Below are positions 47,310 through 56,083 of a stretch of DNA of 64,000 nucleotides, in pieces. This stretch comes from a virus, in the IMG/VR virus record IMGVR_UViG_3300034198_011471, positions 1 through 64,000 of that record. The stretch is one strand, 5' to 3'. A model generated the notes under the pieces. That model was not told where the DNA came from, ran no database searches, and saw nothing but the letters and a program-made list of their open reading frames with translations. Each line of letters starts with the position of its first letter. Position 1 is the stretch's first letter. A program made the position numbers and the translations under genes.

Positions 47310-48257
47310 TTAATTAGCATTACAACTGGAATCGCCCAATTTGCTGCCTAGTACGACAAGGCTCATCTGTGTAACTTCAGACCCGAGACGCGTGATGAAG
47401 TTCTGCAGCGTTGTCACGCCGTCACCGAACCGGTTGATTTGATTGACAATAGCGTCCAGTTCTGTGCAGCCGCAGCAGGGTTGCGCACACGTGTCGGCAA
47501 ATTTTAAACCATTACTCATTGGCGTAATTTGAATGCAGTCGTCTGGCGCAAGAATGAAATTACCGTCTGTGCTGCACACGCCATTGATACACCGAATGCA
47601 CGAACCTATTTCTGGTGTTTCGCAGTAACACTCTTCGTTTAAATTGGTCCCTGAAATCGCATCAAAAATGATTTCGGTTTCCGTAGCAAACGAGACTGCG
47701 GTAATACGTACGTTGTTTCCCGCAACAAGTGTTACGTCGCCGTAAATAGGCGCGCTCATTTCACCGTTGTTTGAAACGCGCAGCCGGGTAACCGCGCGCA
47801 GCATTGGGCGAATAGTATCAGGTTCTAACTCGCCGGCAGCAAACGTAAATTCGTACAACCCGACCGGCATTTGATCAATTTCGTCGAGCGTGCCGAGTAC
47901 AATCCGGCCGACGCAATCATCAAAGTTGTCTAGCCCGCCGAGCGCGTATGATCTATTTGGTTGGTAATTGCTGCGAACAATATTTGCTGCAGCAACATCA
48001 ACAATTGTTCCGTTGTTGTCATAACCAACGGTGATATTAAAACCCGTCGGCGCAACTAACAGGCTTTTGATAAAAAAACGATTTGGCGCAAAAGCCAGCC
48101 CGGAATGAATCGGCAGATATAGCGCGACAATAAAACTGTCGGGGATCGTGAACGTGCCGCCGGGGTCGTTTGATTTTTTTGTGGCGCGCTCGGTCAGCGG
48201 GTACGACCGCTGCGAGTTGTGGTTGAGCCACTGTAGATTCCAGTTTCCAATCGGCAT
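47310..48257 (-). CDS. fibre-family protein with N-terminal 'YP' motif
   Basis: A 315-residue protein beginning MPIGNWNLQWLNHNSQRSYP with L following, clearly paralogous at the N-terminus to the 43337-45067 protein. Middle RVSNNGEMSAPIYGDVTLVA, conserved CINGVCSTDGNFILAPDDC, CGCTELDAIVNQINRF coiled-coil-like end. Likely a baseplate-attached fibre. Confidence 0.65.
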   Translation of the reverse strand: MPIGNWNLQWLNHNSQRSYPLTERATKKSNDPGGTFTIPDSFIVALYLPIHSGLAFAPNRFFIKSLLVAPTGFNITVGYDNNGTIVDVAAANIVRSNYQPNRSYALGGLDNFDDCVGRIVLGTLDEIDQMPVGLYEFTFAAGELEPDTIRPMLRAVTRLRVSNNGEMSAPIYGDVTLVAGNNVRITAVSFATETEIIFDAISGTNLNEECYCETPEIGSCIRCINGVCSTDGNFILAPDDCIQITPMSNGLKFADTCAQPCCGCTELDAIVNQINRFGDGVTTLQNFITRLGSEVTQMSLVVLGSKLGDSSCNAN

Positions 48258-48270
48258 GGTGGCTCACCTA

Positions 48271-50178
48271 TTACGTTGCGCTATAGACGATACCCGTGAC
48301 GCGCAACACGCCGATTTCTCCGTAGACGTTATCTTCGGCGCGACCGATTGTGATTAGCGCGGTGTCTCCGTGCGCAACGCTAAAGGCAGCGCTATCACGC
48401 GTGATAGCGTGATCAATGAACAAATTTGCGCTTGAATTAAACGTGAGCGCGGCGTCGGTTGTTGCAAGACCTAACCCGTCGGTTAGCGTAGGGTCGGGCG
48501 ATGCCAGCGTTCGACGGGTCATATACAGCGACGGCATAACTTTTCTCTGCAGTTGCGTGCCGTCACGCCCGAACAACTGCACGCGAATTTTCATCATCAG
48601 GTTGTCGCCGAGATTGCTGCCCGGCACGTTAAAACGAAGGCGCAACAACGACGCCTGCCCGCCCGGAAAACCCAGATACGGAATGTCCATGTACAGCCGT
48701 TCGACCGTATCGCTGAGCCGGATAATCTGCGGCGAGATCTCTCGCTCCACCAGTTGATCCGTATAGTCGATCTTGAGAATGCCTTGATGCAGTGTTACCG
48801 GGCTTGATGTCGTGAGGTTAAACTGTTGTTTTTCCTGCGTGGTCAACACGCGCGGATTTGGACGCGAGCCGGTGATTGCAATTTGATTTGATAGCGTAAA
48901 CGCGCCTTCAGCCAGCCAACCGCGCTTTAATTGATGTCGATTGACGACTCCCTTTAGCGCTTGTCCGCCAGTCGCTTCGGCAGCGGCAATCTGCAGGTCT
49001 AGATTAAGCTGAAGATCCCCAGTCGACGCCGGATCATCCGCGCAATTTGAAATAGCAATCGGGCTTGTAACTGTTGTAGCAGTAGCGGTGGGCGTGGTCT
49101 CTGGTGCCGTACCGTCTACGTCTTTGACGACGCTAGTGACAACGTTACGATCATTACCGGAGAGCATGCGCAGATACACAACCGACACGCGCATGTTTTC
49201 GTAGCGAGGGCATTCGCCGGTGCCGACCGGATGCGTTGTCGGTGCCGTAAACGGGATATCGCCGGCGCAATTACTCATCCACCAAATGCCGTTGGTGTCG
49301 CAAATTGCCAAGCCGTTGCGGCCGAGCGGGATTTCGGTGGCGCCGACATGGTCAGCGCCCTTATCCCACAACATGGCCACCGACTGAAGCGGCAGCGGCG
49401 GCCAAACGTTAGCCAGCGACGAATGCTGACTCAGGTTGTAACCAAACAGAGCGCCGTTCGGGGCTTTGCCGTTAAAAATATCATGACTCGCGGGCAGCCA
49501 TCCGGGCAACTCTGGATTTGGATCGGTGATTACGCGATGACTTGCGCCGTTATGGACGATTGTCGCGGGCGTACCGGCGGGCTGCGCAACAAGATCAAAT
49601 CGGTAATGCGTGTGCTCGTCGATGAAGTCGCGAATGTGCGGCATGACCACAACGCGCGGCACCGTCGTGCAGCTGTCTTTCGGGCCCTGCACGTGGCAGA
49701 CACTAACCGTGACAGCCGGGCGCTGCTTTACGAGCTTGCCGGCCTCCGACGCCGACAGGTAGTAACGGCCCGGCGTGATTGCGCCGTCGATAGCGTTGGC
49801 TAGTTCGGGAATATCGACAATGCCGCGCAGTACGATATCGCCCAATGTTTCAGAACGTTTGCGTACGCAGATGCCGACGCAGTCTGACGACGGCTGTACG
49901 ACTAGTGTTTGCGTGTTGGCGTCTGGCTCAACGGCCGCCAGTGCGGGCTCGTAACGATGCTCGGTCCAGTTCCAGTAAACCGGCTGTCCGGGCAGTACGG
50001 AGCTGCAGATAGTCGCGTTGCTGTCGACTAGGACTTTACCAAGCTCGGCGGCGTCGAGCCGGTCTTTGAGGTAATCCGTGCGGTCTTCGAGCGTACGGTC
50101 TGGGCGTGAAACGACGCCAGCCTGTACAGGCTCGCCCGGATTGACGTGTTTAATATTGTGCAGCCAGTTCCCGGACAT
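48271..50178 (-). CDS. large beta-rich tail protein
   Basis: A 635-residue protein. N-terminus (MSGNWLHNIKHVNPGEPVQA, then RTLEDRTDYLKDRLDAAELG) resembles a baseplate-attachment segment, with a following beta domain (VLPGQPVYWNWTEHRYEPA). The C-terminal half (residues ~480-635) is a beta sandwich-like region with phage-like strands (RLYMDIPYLGFPGG; LRLRFNVPGSNLGDN). Probably a tail-fibre or short tail spike. No known family. Confidence 0.55.
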   Translation of the reverse strand: MSGNWLHNIKHVNPGEPVQAGVVSRPDRTLEDRTDYLKDRLDAAELGKVLVDSNATICSSVLPGQPVYWNWTEHRYEPALAAVEPDANTQTLVVQPSSDCVGICVRKRSETLGDIVLRGIVDIPELANAIDGAITPGRYYLSASEAGKLVKQRPAVTVSVCHVQGPKDSCTTVPRVVVMPHIRDFIDEHTHYRFDLVAQPAGTPATIVHNGASHRVITDPNPELPGWLPASHDIFNGKAPNGALFGYNLSQHSSLANVWPPLPLQSVAMLWDKGADHVGATEIPLGRNGLAICDTNGIWWMSNCAGDIPFTAPTTHPVGTGECPRYENMRVSVVYLRMLSGNDRNVVTSVVKDVDGTAPETTPTATATTVTSPIAISNCADDPASTGDLQLNLDLQIAAAEATGGQALKGVVNRHQLKRGWLAEGAFTLSNQIAITGSRPNPRVLTTQEKQQFNLTTSSPVTLHQGILKIDYTDQLVEREISPQIIRLSDTVERLYMDIPYLGFPGGQASLLRLRFNVPGSNLGDNLMMKIRVQLFGRDGTQLQRKVMPSLYMTRRTLASPDPTLTDGLGLATTDAALTFNSSANLFIDHAITRDSAAFSVAHGDTALITIGRAEDNVYGEIGVLRVTGIVYSAT

Positions 50179-50202
50179 CCTTGTCCTCCGGCAGTTAGTT
50201 GA

Positions 50203-50835
50203 TTACAAGAACGCGACATCCCACGTGATGCCGATTTGCGATGACGCTTCCTTGGTCACCTGATTTCCGCCGCTAAAAATTGTCCGCGCAAACACGACGT
50301 CTTTTGATCGGTCGCTTAATACCGGCGCGGCCACTAAAGCTGCCGCGTACACTCGACTGTTGTTTGCGCTGCTAAATTGCCGCGCCGCGCCCGCGTAGAC
50401 AACGCGAGCCTCTGAGGTCTGCGCAAAGAACGTAAGCTGATTGCCAGATTGATTGACTGGCAAGTTGGCGTCGTAGCCAGCTGATACGCTCAGCGCCGGT
50501 TCAATGCTCAGCGGGACGCGAATAAAATTGCGCGTCTGCGAATCGCTAAGCGAATTGTAGTACGTGATATCGACATTGCGACCAAAGCTGGGTGTCGATA
50601 CAGTCAGCGCGGGATCGATGTTTTCGTACTCGATGTACATCGCCGAAATGTGATAGTCCAGCCGATCAGGTTGCCGACGATAACCCAGTTGCTTGGCTGC
50701 GATAAATCCCCAGCCGTATTGGATCTGGTTTGCTTGCGCGAACAGCGGCAGCTTCAGGCCGTTCTTTTCGTCAATGCGCCACACCGACACGTGTCCGCGT
50801 ACGCCAAAAGCGGGGGTAATGTTATCGGTAGCCAT
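50203..50835 (-). CDS. tail/baseplate structural protein
   Basis: A 210-residue beta-rich protein beginning MATDNITPAFGVRGHVSVWR, with RRQPDRLDYHISAMYIEYEN, and a late Ser/Asn-rich part. It resembles small conserved tail proteins of large phages, located between the fibre genes and baseplate genes. No family named. Confidence 0.5.
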   Translation of the reverse strand: MATDNITPAFGVRGHVSVWRIDEKNGLKLPLFAQANQIQYGWGFIAAKQLGYRRQPDRLDYHISAMYIEYENIDPALTVSTPSFGRNVDITYYNSLSDSQTRNFIRVPLSIEPALSVSAGYDANLPVNQSGNQLTFFAQTSEARVVYAGAARQFSSANNSRVYAAALVAAPVLSDRSKDVVFARTIFSGGNQVTKEASSQIGITWDVAFL

Positions 50836-50844
50836 GTGTTGTCC

Positions 50845-52566
50845 TTATTGGCAGGTACCGGACACGAGTCTGGCGGTGGCGCCTAAATCGTGCACCAAAG
50901 ACACCGGTACGTCGTCGTTTGCGGGGTTCATTCCTGTAAAGCGCGTTACGGCCTCAAAAACGGCGTTCTCTGGCGTTATCTTATCTTTATCGACCGCCAG
51001 CTCGAAAATTACGATCATTGCCGTTTGCGGCGGTAATAACTGACGTAGATGCCTAATATTGTACAGTCCCAGATGATTTAGCCCTAGCGCGCTTACCGAG
51101 ATTCTTACCACAAATACGTTGTTGCGCAGCACGTTTTCAACTAGGAAACGTAACGGGTTAATTGTCTTCGGTAAATGCGCGGTGTTGGGTTCTGTGCCCG
51201 CGTTGACGCGTTTATCAAGTAACTGCGCCAGCGTGCCAATTTTGAGCCGTGGCGCACAATCTGGTTGCGCTTTGCGGAACTCGGCCGCCTGTACGCCGCG
51301 CTCGTGGATCTCGTCAAAGAACTGCTGCACGTCTGCCGGGTAGCCGCCTAAACGGAATTTTACGTATGTGTAGCCGGTGTGGTGTGCTGTGTTTACTTCG
51401 AGGGGCACGTTTTGGTTTTCAAAGACAAGGTCGCCGTAAAAGCACGACGAGAGAAATCCGCTGTCCAGTGCCAGCGCTGTAATAGCCCGACGAACTGGCT
51501 GACAAGAATCTGCATTTGGGTCAAGCAGCAGCTCGTCCTCTGTTTCGGTCGCTAGCGGTTCCCACGCGTTACTGGTCAAAATGTTATTCGGCGGGGGGCA
51601 ACAAATAATCTCTCCCGGTGTTTCTCGCGCATACGTGTTGCCAACAAAGAACTCATATACGTCAATACCGCGAACAAGCGGCGTACCGGCGTGAATAGTC
51701 TGTCCAACTTCAACGCGCGGCACAATGTTTTCTGTAAAACGATAAACTGCCTTGTCCGTCACGATCAGCAGACCGCGGGCATCGTCGTCAACAAGCTCGA
51801 CGGTTTCTATCGGCCCCATACTGACTGGTACGCCGCAGATAGCCGCGATTGCGGCGTCAAGCCCGGCCGCTGTGGCGCCGCCCTCGACAAGCCCGGAAAT
51901 AATGGCATTCGTTAAGTCTTTGTATGCCTGACTTGTGCGGAGTTTGATGCCAACCGCGTACGCAAACTGGTTGAACACCGTGTTGTAATCAAACTGCCCA
52001 CAAAACCCCCACAGCGCCAGCTCTTCGTCGTCTGCGTTGTCGGGCGACGGGCGCTTTGTAAACACAGGGTTTTCAAATGGGTCTTTGGCGAAAACGATGG
52101 CGTTGCGCGTCGTGTCAATCAGGAAGTCTGAGTTTTTGATCAGTACGCCGGTGGGATATGTAATGCGATTAAACAACTGCATCACGTCGGTCAAATTTGG
52201 CGGCAGCGGGAACGAAAAGAAGGTGGTTGTCGGCGGCACGTCAAACCGCAGGCCAGAATCAAACGTAGCCGAATTGCGGTCAAATTGTGTGATTGTTGTG
52301 CGCGCGCTGTTGCGCTCTGACTTTTTTAAGACGATTGGCGTCAGCGTCTCAGTGTGAAACAGCGGTACGTCAAAGCGGCTTAACGACTCAATCGTTTCAA
52401 TGAGGTTGTGATACGTTTGATTTACAACCTGTGCGGTCGCAATTGCGTACGAATGCACCTGATCTACGCCCGTGTATGTGCGCGCCCAGAAGCTACCCAA
52501 CGCCGCAATTAGGTTGCGGCTGCGGTCAAAGTCAGACCCGGGGTATACAAATTCTGGTTTGTTCAT
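50845..52566 (-). CDS. baseplate structural protein
   Basis: A 573-residue protein. N-terminal helical part (MNKPEFVYPGSDFDRSRNLI; NQTYHNLIETIESLSRFDVP), beta core, and C-terminal part with FVVRISVSALGLNHLGLYNI and RHLRQLLPPQTAMIVIFELA. It directly follows baseplate J in transcription order, the position of a wedge or baseplate protein in myophages. No motif allows a name. Confidence 0.55.
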   Translation of the reverse strand: MNKPEFVYPGSDFDRSRNLIAALGSFWARTYTGVDQVHSYAIATAQVVNQTYHNLIETIESLSRFDVPLFHTETLTPIVLKKSERNSARTTITQFDRNSATFDSGLRFDVPPTTTFFSFPLPPNLTDVMQLFNRITYPTGVLIKNSDFLIDTTRNAIVFAKDPFENPVFTKRPSPDNADDEELALWGFCGQFDYNTVFNQFAYAVGIKLRTSQAYKDLTNAIISGLVEGGATAAGLDAAIAAICGVPVSMGPIETVELVDDDARGLLIVTDKAVYRFTENIVPRVEVGQTIHAGTPLVRGIDVYEFFVGNTYARETPGEIICCPPPNNILTSNAWEPLATETEDELLLDPNADSCQPVRRAITALALDSGFLSSCFYGDLVFENQNVPLEVNTAHHTGYTYVKFRLGGYPADVQQFFDEIHERGVQAAEFRKAQPDCAPRLKIGTLAQLLDKRVNAGTEPNTAHLPKTINPLRFLVENVLRNNVFVVRISVSALGLNHLGLYNIRHLRQLLPPQTAMIVIFELAVDKDKITPENAVFEAVTRFTGMNPANDDVPVSLVHDLGATARLVSGTCQ

Positions 52567-52568
52567 GA

Positions 52569-54290
52569 TCAGTTAGCCCAGCCGGCGGAGACGACAGATA
52601 CCGACACGTCTTGCGGTCCGGTTAAAAACACAGTTGTACGGCCTGTAACAAGACGAGCTGCGTCGGTGGGTAGTTTCAAAATTGTGTTGTCGCGCACATA
52701 CGTAGTGCTGCCGTCGGGGCGGCGGATGCGGCCAAACATATCAATACCGCCAAGCGCTTGCTGGCTGGACAAGTGCTTGTGCGCAGCGTTACTAATAACT
52801 GACGCGTGCAGCTGCCCGGAGAACCCAACACCGGCGACCGCGGCGCTGACGCTCTTTTGAATCGCTTCAATATCGGGCGTAACGACGGCGGGGCTTTTAC
52901 GGATCTCAAACGAAATCTTTGTGAAACACGGCACCGCGGCTTTTACCAGCACGTCGGCAGCGCGTGGGCGGGTGTCGCGCCCGGCAAAATAATCTTGCAG
53001 CTCGCCAATCAGGGGCATTCCAGTCGTAGTGACAGCGTACCACTTTTTCGTCTGGTTTGGGATGAGCGCTCCCGCCGGTTGGATAGCGGTGTTCACAAAA
53101 CGGATAACAGCTGTCTGATATCGTGTATACGCGCTTTCGTGGAGATACAGCACGTCGGGCACGAAATCCAGCTCTAAGAAATCGGCCGTTCGTGTGTCTT
53201 GCAGCACGGAGTAATTTGCCTGCGGCACTCCAGCCAGCGCCGGATCCACGATGCGTGTGACTTCGTAAAACCCGGGAGCGGTGTTTCGACCGATTGAGAC
53301 CTGCCAGACAGTGCCGGTTGGTGTGCCGCCAACCAGAGCCTGTTCGTCGCAATTCCCGGTTGGATTCGTCGGGGGCGTGTAGGGGCCGACGTATGTTGCC
53401 TCTAGCAAGTGTTCAATTTCTTGCGCGTACGAATTGGTCTGCGCGTAGATGTCAACTTTTCCGCCGCCAGAGATCGGAAACAGGGAATGCTGGTCGCGCT
53501 GCTGTTCCGCGTCGCCACAACCTAATACAGACAGGTGCTCGGTGTTTTTGAAAGCCGGTTGCGCCATTACAGCCGCGGTGTAGCTGGCGCGGCTACCGAC
53601 TGTCTTCGCAGCCAGTCCGGTTGTCAGTCGCGCTAAATAGTCTTCGTTGGTGGCTGGGTCGCGGCCGGCAATAAAATCTGCCGCGGCGAAGGCGGCCGCC
53701 ACGTTGTTTAAAAGGTTGTCAGGAATCAGATTGACGCCGCGCTTAATGTTGCCCGCTGCGCCAATTGAGCGTGCCACTACATTAACCGTCGCCGCAAACG
53801 TACCGTCGCCAACCGGGATCATTTTGCGCTGATTCGCGTCAGTCAGTACGTCAGTCGTCGTAGGCGGTAATACGAGAAACGACCCGGTTGGTACGAAAAT
53901 GGTTTCGGCGTCTTCGGCTGTGAACCGCACCGTATCGGGAATCTCGGTGCGTACGTCTGCATTGAAAATGATCGTAATCGAACCTACAGCCGGAGTGCCG
54001 TTGTCGCGCTGCACGTTGAAATTAGACAATACTTGATCGACGATGTCCGGGTCGGCAAGCGTCGGGTCCTGTGTGATCTTTAATAAGCTGTTGCTCTGTT
54101 GGACGCGCGTGATGTTTTCCTGAATCGCGGCGTTTAGCAGGCCGTCAAAATACAGCACAAGATCGTGAAATACGCCGCGCGTTAGCTCGACCTCCGGGTG
54201 GCGTTCCGCCATAAGTTGCGACAACGTCGCAACCATTTCTTGCACCCTAGTCGGGTTAAGCTGCGTTAAACTGGTTATTTCAATCGACAT
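52569..54290 (-). CDS. baseplate J-like protein (T4 gp6-like wedge)
   Basis: A 573-residue protein with the features of baseplate assembly protein J: N-terminal helical part (RVQEMVATLSQLMAERHPEV), then VGSITIIFNADVRTEIPDTV and FTAEDAETIFVPTGSFLVLP, GDGTFAATVNVVARSIGAAG and the AGNIKRGVNLI turn; then ATNEDYLARLTTGLAAKTVG and SRASYTAAVMA, all in the expected order. A ~120-residue insert precedes the C-terminal domain. Forms the wedge ring of the contractile baseplate. Confidence 0.85.
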   Translation of the reverse strand: MSIEITSLTQLNPTRVQEMVATLSQLMAERHPEVELTRGVFHDLVLYFDGLLNAAIQENITRVQQSNSLLKITQDPTLADPDIVDQVLSNFNVQRDNGTPAVGSITIIFNADVRTEIPDTVRFTAEDAETIFVPTGSFLVLPPTTTDVLTDANQRKMIPVGDGTFAATVNVVARSIGAAGNIKRGVNLIPDNLLNNVAAAFAAADFIAGRDPATNEDYLARLTTGLAAKTVGSRASYTAAVMAQPAFKNTEHLSVLGCGDAEQQRDQHSLFPISGGGKVDIYAQTNSYAQEIEHLLEATYVGPYTPPTNPTGNCDEQALVGGTPTGTVWQVSIGRNTAPGFYEVTRIVDPALAGVPQANYSVLQDTRTADFLELDFVPDVLYLHESAYTRYQTAVIRFVNTAIQPAGALIPNQTKKWYAVTTTGMPLIGELQDYFAGRDTRPRAADVLVKAAVPCFTKISFEIRKSPAVVTPDIEAIQKSVSAAVAGVGFSGQLHASVISNAAHKHLSSQQALGGIDMFGRIRRPDGSTTYVRDNTILKLPTDAARLVTGRTTVFLTGPQDVSVSVVSAGWAN

Positions 54291-54291
54291 A

Positions 54292-54765
54292 TTACACCTG
54301 TGGCAGCGTGGCTACCGGTAAAATTACAACCCGCTCGTCGCCGGCGATGCTTGTAATCATAACACGCATGTTTAAATATCCCGGCAGGATTGCGACAGAT
54401 AGCAATTCTGCGTCGTCAAACCGCTCGTCGGCCGGCATTCCTTCGTATTCTTCGTTTTGGAGCGTGACGCGTAACCGAAGATTGGCGTCATAAAAGTTCT
54501 GCGTAACGTCAAGCTGGCTGCGCATCTGCCCCTGTCGGACCAGCTGCATAAAATCGGTGCCCCGCTCAGGGAGGCCGGGCATTGAACCGATTTCGGTCAG
54601 GAACTCTAGCGCCCAGCGTTGCGCCAGCTTTTGAATGCCGACGCAAATAAGCCCGCTATTGTCTTCGTCATATAAGACGAGACCGAGTTTATTATCGCGC
54701 GCAGTGTTGACGTTCTGCAGCGCGAGGTAGTCATATTTGCGGTTTGCAAAGTCAGCTAGACTCAT
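54292..54765 (-). CDS. gp25/W-like baseplate wedge protein (putative)
   Basis: A 157-residue protein: MSLADFANRKYDYLALQNVN, then CVGIQKLAQRWALEFLTEIG with SMPGLPERGTDFM, and a beta end. The 'GiqklaQrw..efLte.GS.pglPerGtdf' block matches the gp25 fold and it precedes baseplate J in the transcript, as in many myophages. Confidence 0.6.
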   Translation of the reverse strand: MSLADFANRKYDYLALQNVNTARDNKLGLVLYDEDNSGLICVGIQKLAQRWALEFLTEIGSMPGLPERGTDFMQLVRQGQMRSQLDVTQNFYDANLRLRVTLQNEEYEGMPADERFDDAELLSVAILPGYLNMRVMITSIAGDERVVILPVATLPQV

Positions 54766-54767
54766 GG

Positions 54768-55250
54768 TTAACCTCCGGCCGCGCCGGCATCAATGTGCGT
54801 TTGTACGTTGTCTTTGAAGAACGAAAACACGCCAACTTTTGTTTTCCCGTGACCTTGTAGACGCCCGTGCATGAACGACATGCAACGAGCGTAGCTTGCG
54901 TGGCGTGTCCGCCACGCGCGTTCTTCTACTGCCATAAAGTCTGCTTGCCATTTCATTGCTATTAAATCGCCCGTCGTGCCGCCTTGCTTCTCCGGCCCCG
55001 AAAGTACCGAGTCCGAATAGATCTGATTAATGTTGTTGCGGTCCCAGCTAGGAAAACTCATGCCGGGAACGTCGAGCAGTTCTTTTGTTTTGATTTCTTC
55101 TGGTGTGTGCCAAGGACGCCAGTCCGTCATGTAATTTTTAAAGACTTCGGCCATTTTCTTGGCGCGCTCTTCTAGCTGGTCGATACGGGCTTGGAACTTT
55201 CCGTCGACTTGCCCTTTTTTTGCGCCGAGGCCGGGTTTTTCTTCTGCCAT
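54768..55250 (-). CDS. hypothetical tail-operon protein
   Basis: A 160-residue protein beginning MAEEKPGLGAKKGQVDGKFQ, helical coiled coil next (ARIDQLEERAKKMAEVFKNY) and a C-terminal Trp/His-rich part (RHASYARCMSFMHGRLQGHG). Unknown; perhaps a baseplate-associated small protein. Confidence 0.55.
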   Translation of the reverse strand: MAEEKPGLGAKKGQVDGKFQARIDQLEERAKKMAEVFKNYMTDWRPWHTPEEIKTKELLDVPGMSFPSWDRNNINQIYSDSVLSGPEKQGGTTGDLIAMKWQADFMAVEERAWRTRHASYARCMSFMHGRLQGHGKTKVGVFSFFKDNVQTHIDAGAAGG

Positions 55251-55259
55251 GACCGCTCC

Positions 55260-56081
55260 TTAGAAATTGCCTTGAGTGTATTGTTTATCGAGCATCGCCT
55301 GAATCTTGGCGGCGCGTTGGCTTACCGCGCCGGGCGTGATGTTTAACCGCCGTGCGATTTCTTGCGTGCTGGTTTTTTTTCGCCCATTACGGCCGAGTGT
55401 CATATCCGCAATTAACTTGTCGATTGAGCCAAGATCTTCGTAGACAAAGTTAAACCACGCATCAGCGGATCGGTTACTGTTTGGAATCGTGCTTGCTACG
55501 TCGCCACCGTAGCTTTCTTCGTCAGTGACTTCGCGTGTCGTCATGCCTTCGGATACCGGCTGATTAAACGCGCGAATTTTTTGAATACGGCGTTTTGATA
55601 GCCCGGTGTGATCAGCCAGCTCGTCGTCAGTAGGATCGCGACCTAGCTGGTCATACAGCTCGGATTCGTTCTCCGTTAGCCGACCGTAATCGAGGCCGAC
55701 TTGCTCAGGAATCGAGATGATGTTTTGTGCCTGCGCAGACACTCGGCGCAGGCTCTGTAACTGCGACAGCAGATGAGTGCGCACGTTGCCGCGTTGCGGG
55801 TCGTAAGTATCCAGCGCCTTGAGCGCCATAAGCCGCGCTTTGGATTTAATTGTCGGGCTGGCGTTTTGACCGGCGTAACTCATCACAGCTGTGTCGATAA
55901 CCGGCTGAAGTGTTCCTAGCAGCGCTGTATTTGTTTCCGGCGTTTTAGCGTGCTGCCACTGCGTATAGGCGTTATCAAAGTCGGTGCTGACGCCCGTCGG
56001 CCTCCGCGCCGAGAACGGTGCAGGCACGTCGCCTAAGATAGACGGCATGCCGGCCGGCGTACTGGTTTTGTTATCAGCCAT
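55260..56081 (-). CDS. sigma-70-like RNA polymerase sigma factor
   Basis: A 273-residue protein read from ATG 56081. Region-2-like segment (KALDTYDPQRGNVRTHLLSQ), region 3 (LTENESELYDQLGRDPTDDE with LADHTGLSKRRIQKIRAFNQ) and region 4 (GRNGRKKTSTQEIARRLNIT with PGAVSQRAAKIQAM). Region 2 is short and degenerate, as in phage-type late sigma factors. It would direct host polymerase to phage late promoters. Located inside the baseplate operon, which is unusual. Confidence 0.8.
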   Translation of the reverse strand: MADNKTSTPAGMPSILGDVPAPFSARRPTGVSTDFDNAYTQWQHAKTPETNTALLGTLQPVIDTAVMSYAGQNASPTIKSKARLMALKALDTYDPQRGNVRTHLLSQLQSLRRVSAQAQNIISIPEQVGLDYGRLTENESELYDQLGRDPTDDELADHTGLSKRRIQKIRAFNQPVSEGMTTREVTDEESYGGDVASTIPNSNRSADAWFNFVYEDLGSIDKLIADMTLGRNGRKKTSTQEIARRLNITPGAVSQRAAKIQAMLDKQYTQGNF

Positions 56082-56083
56082 GA

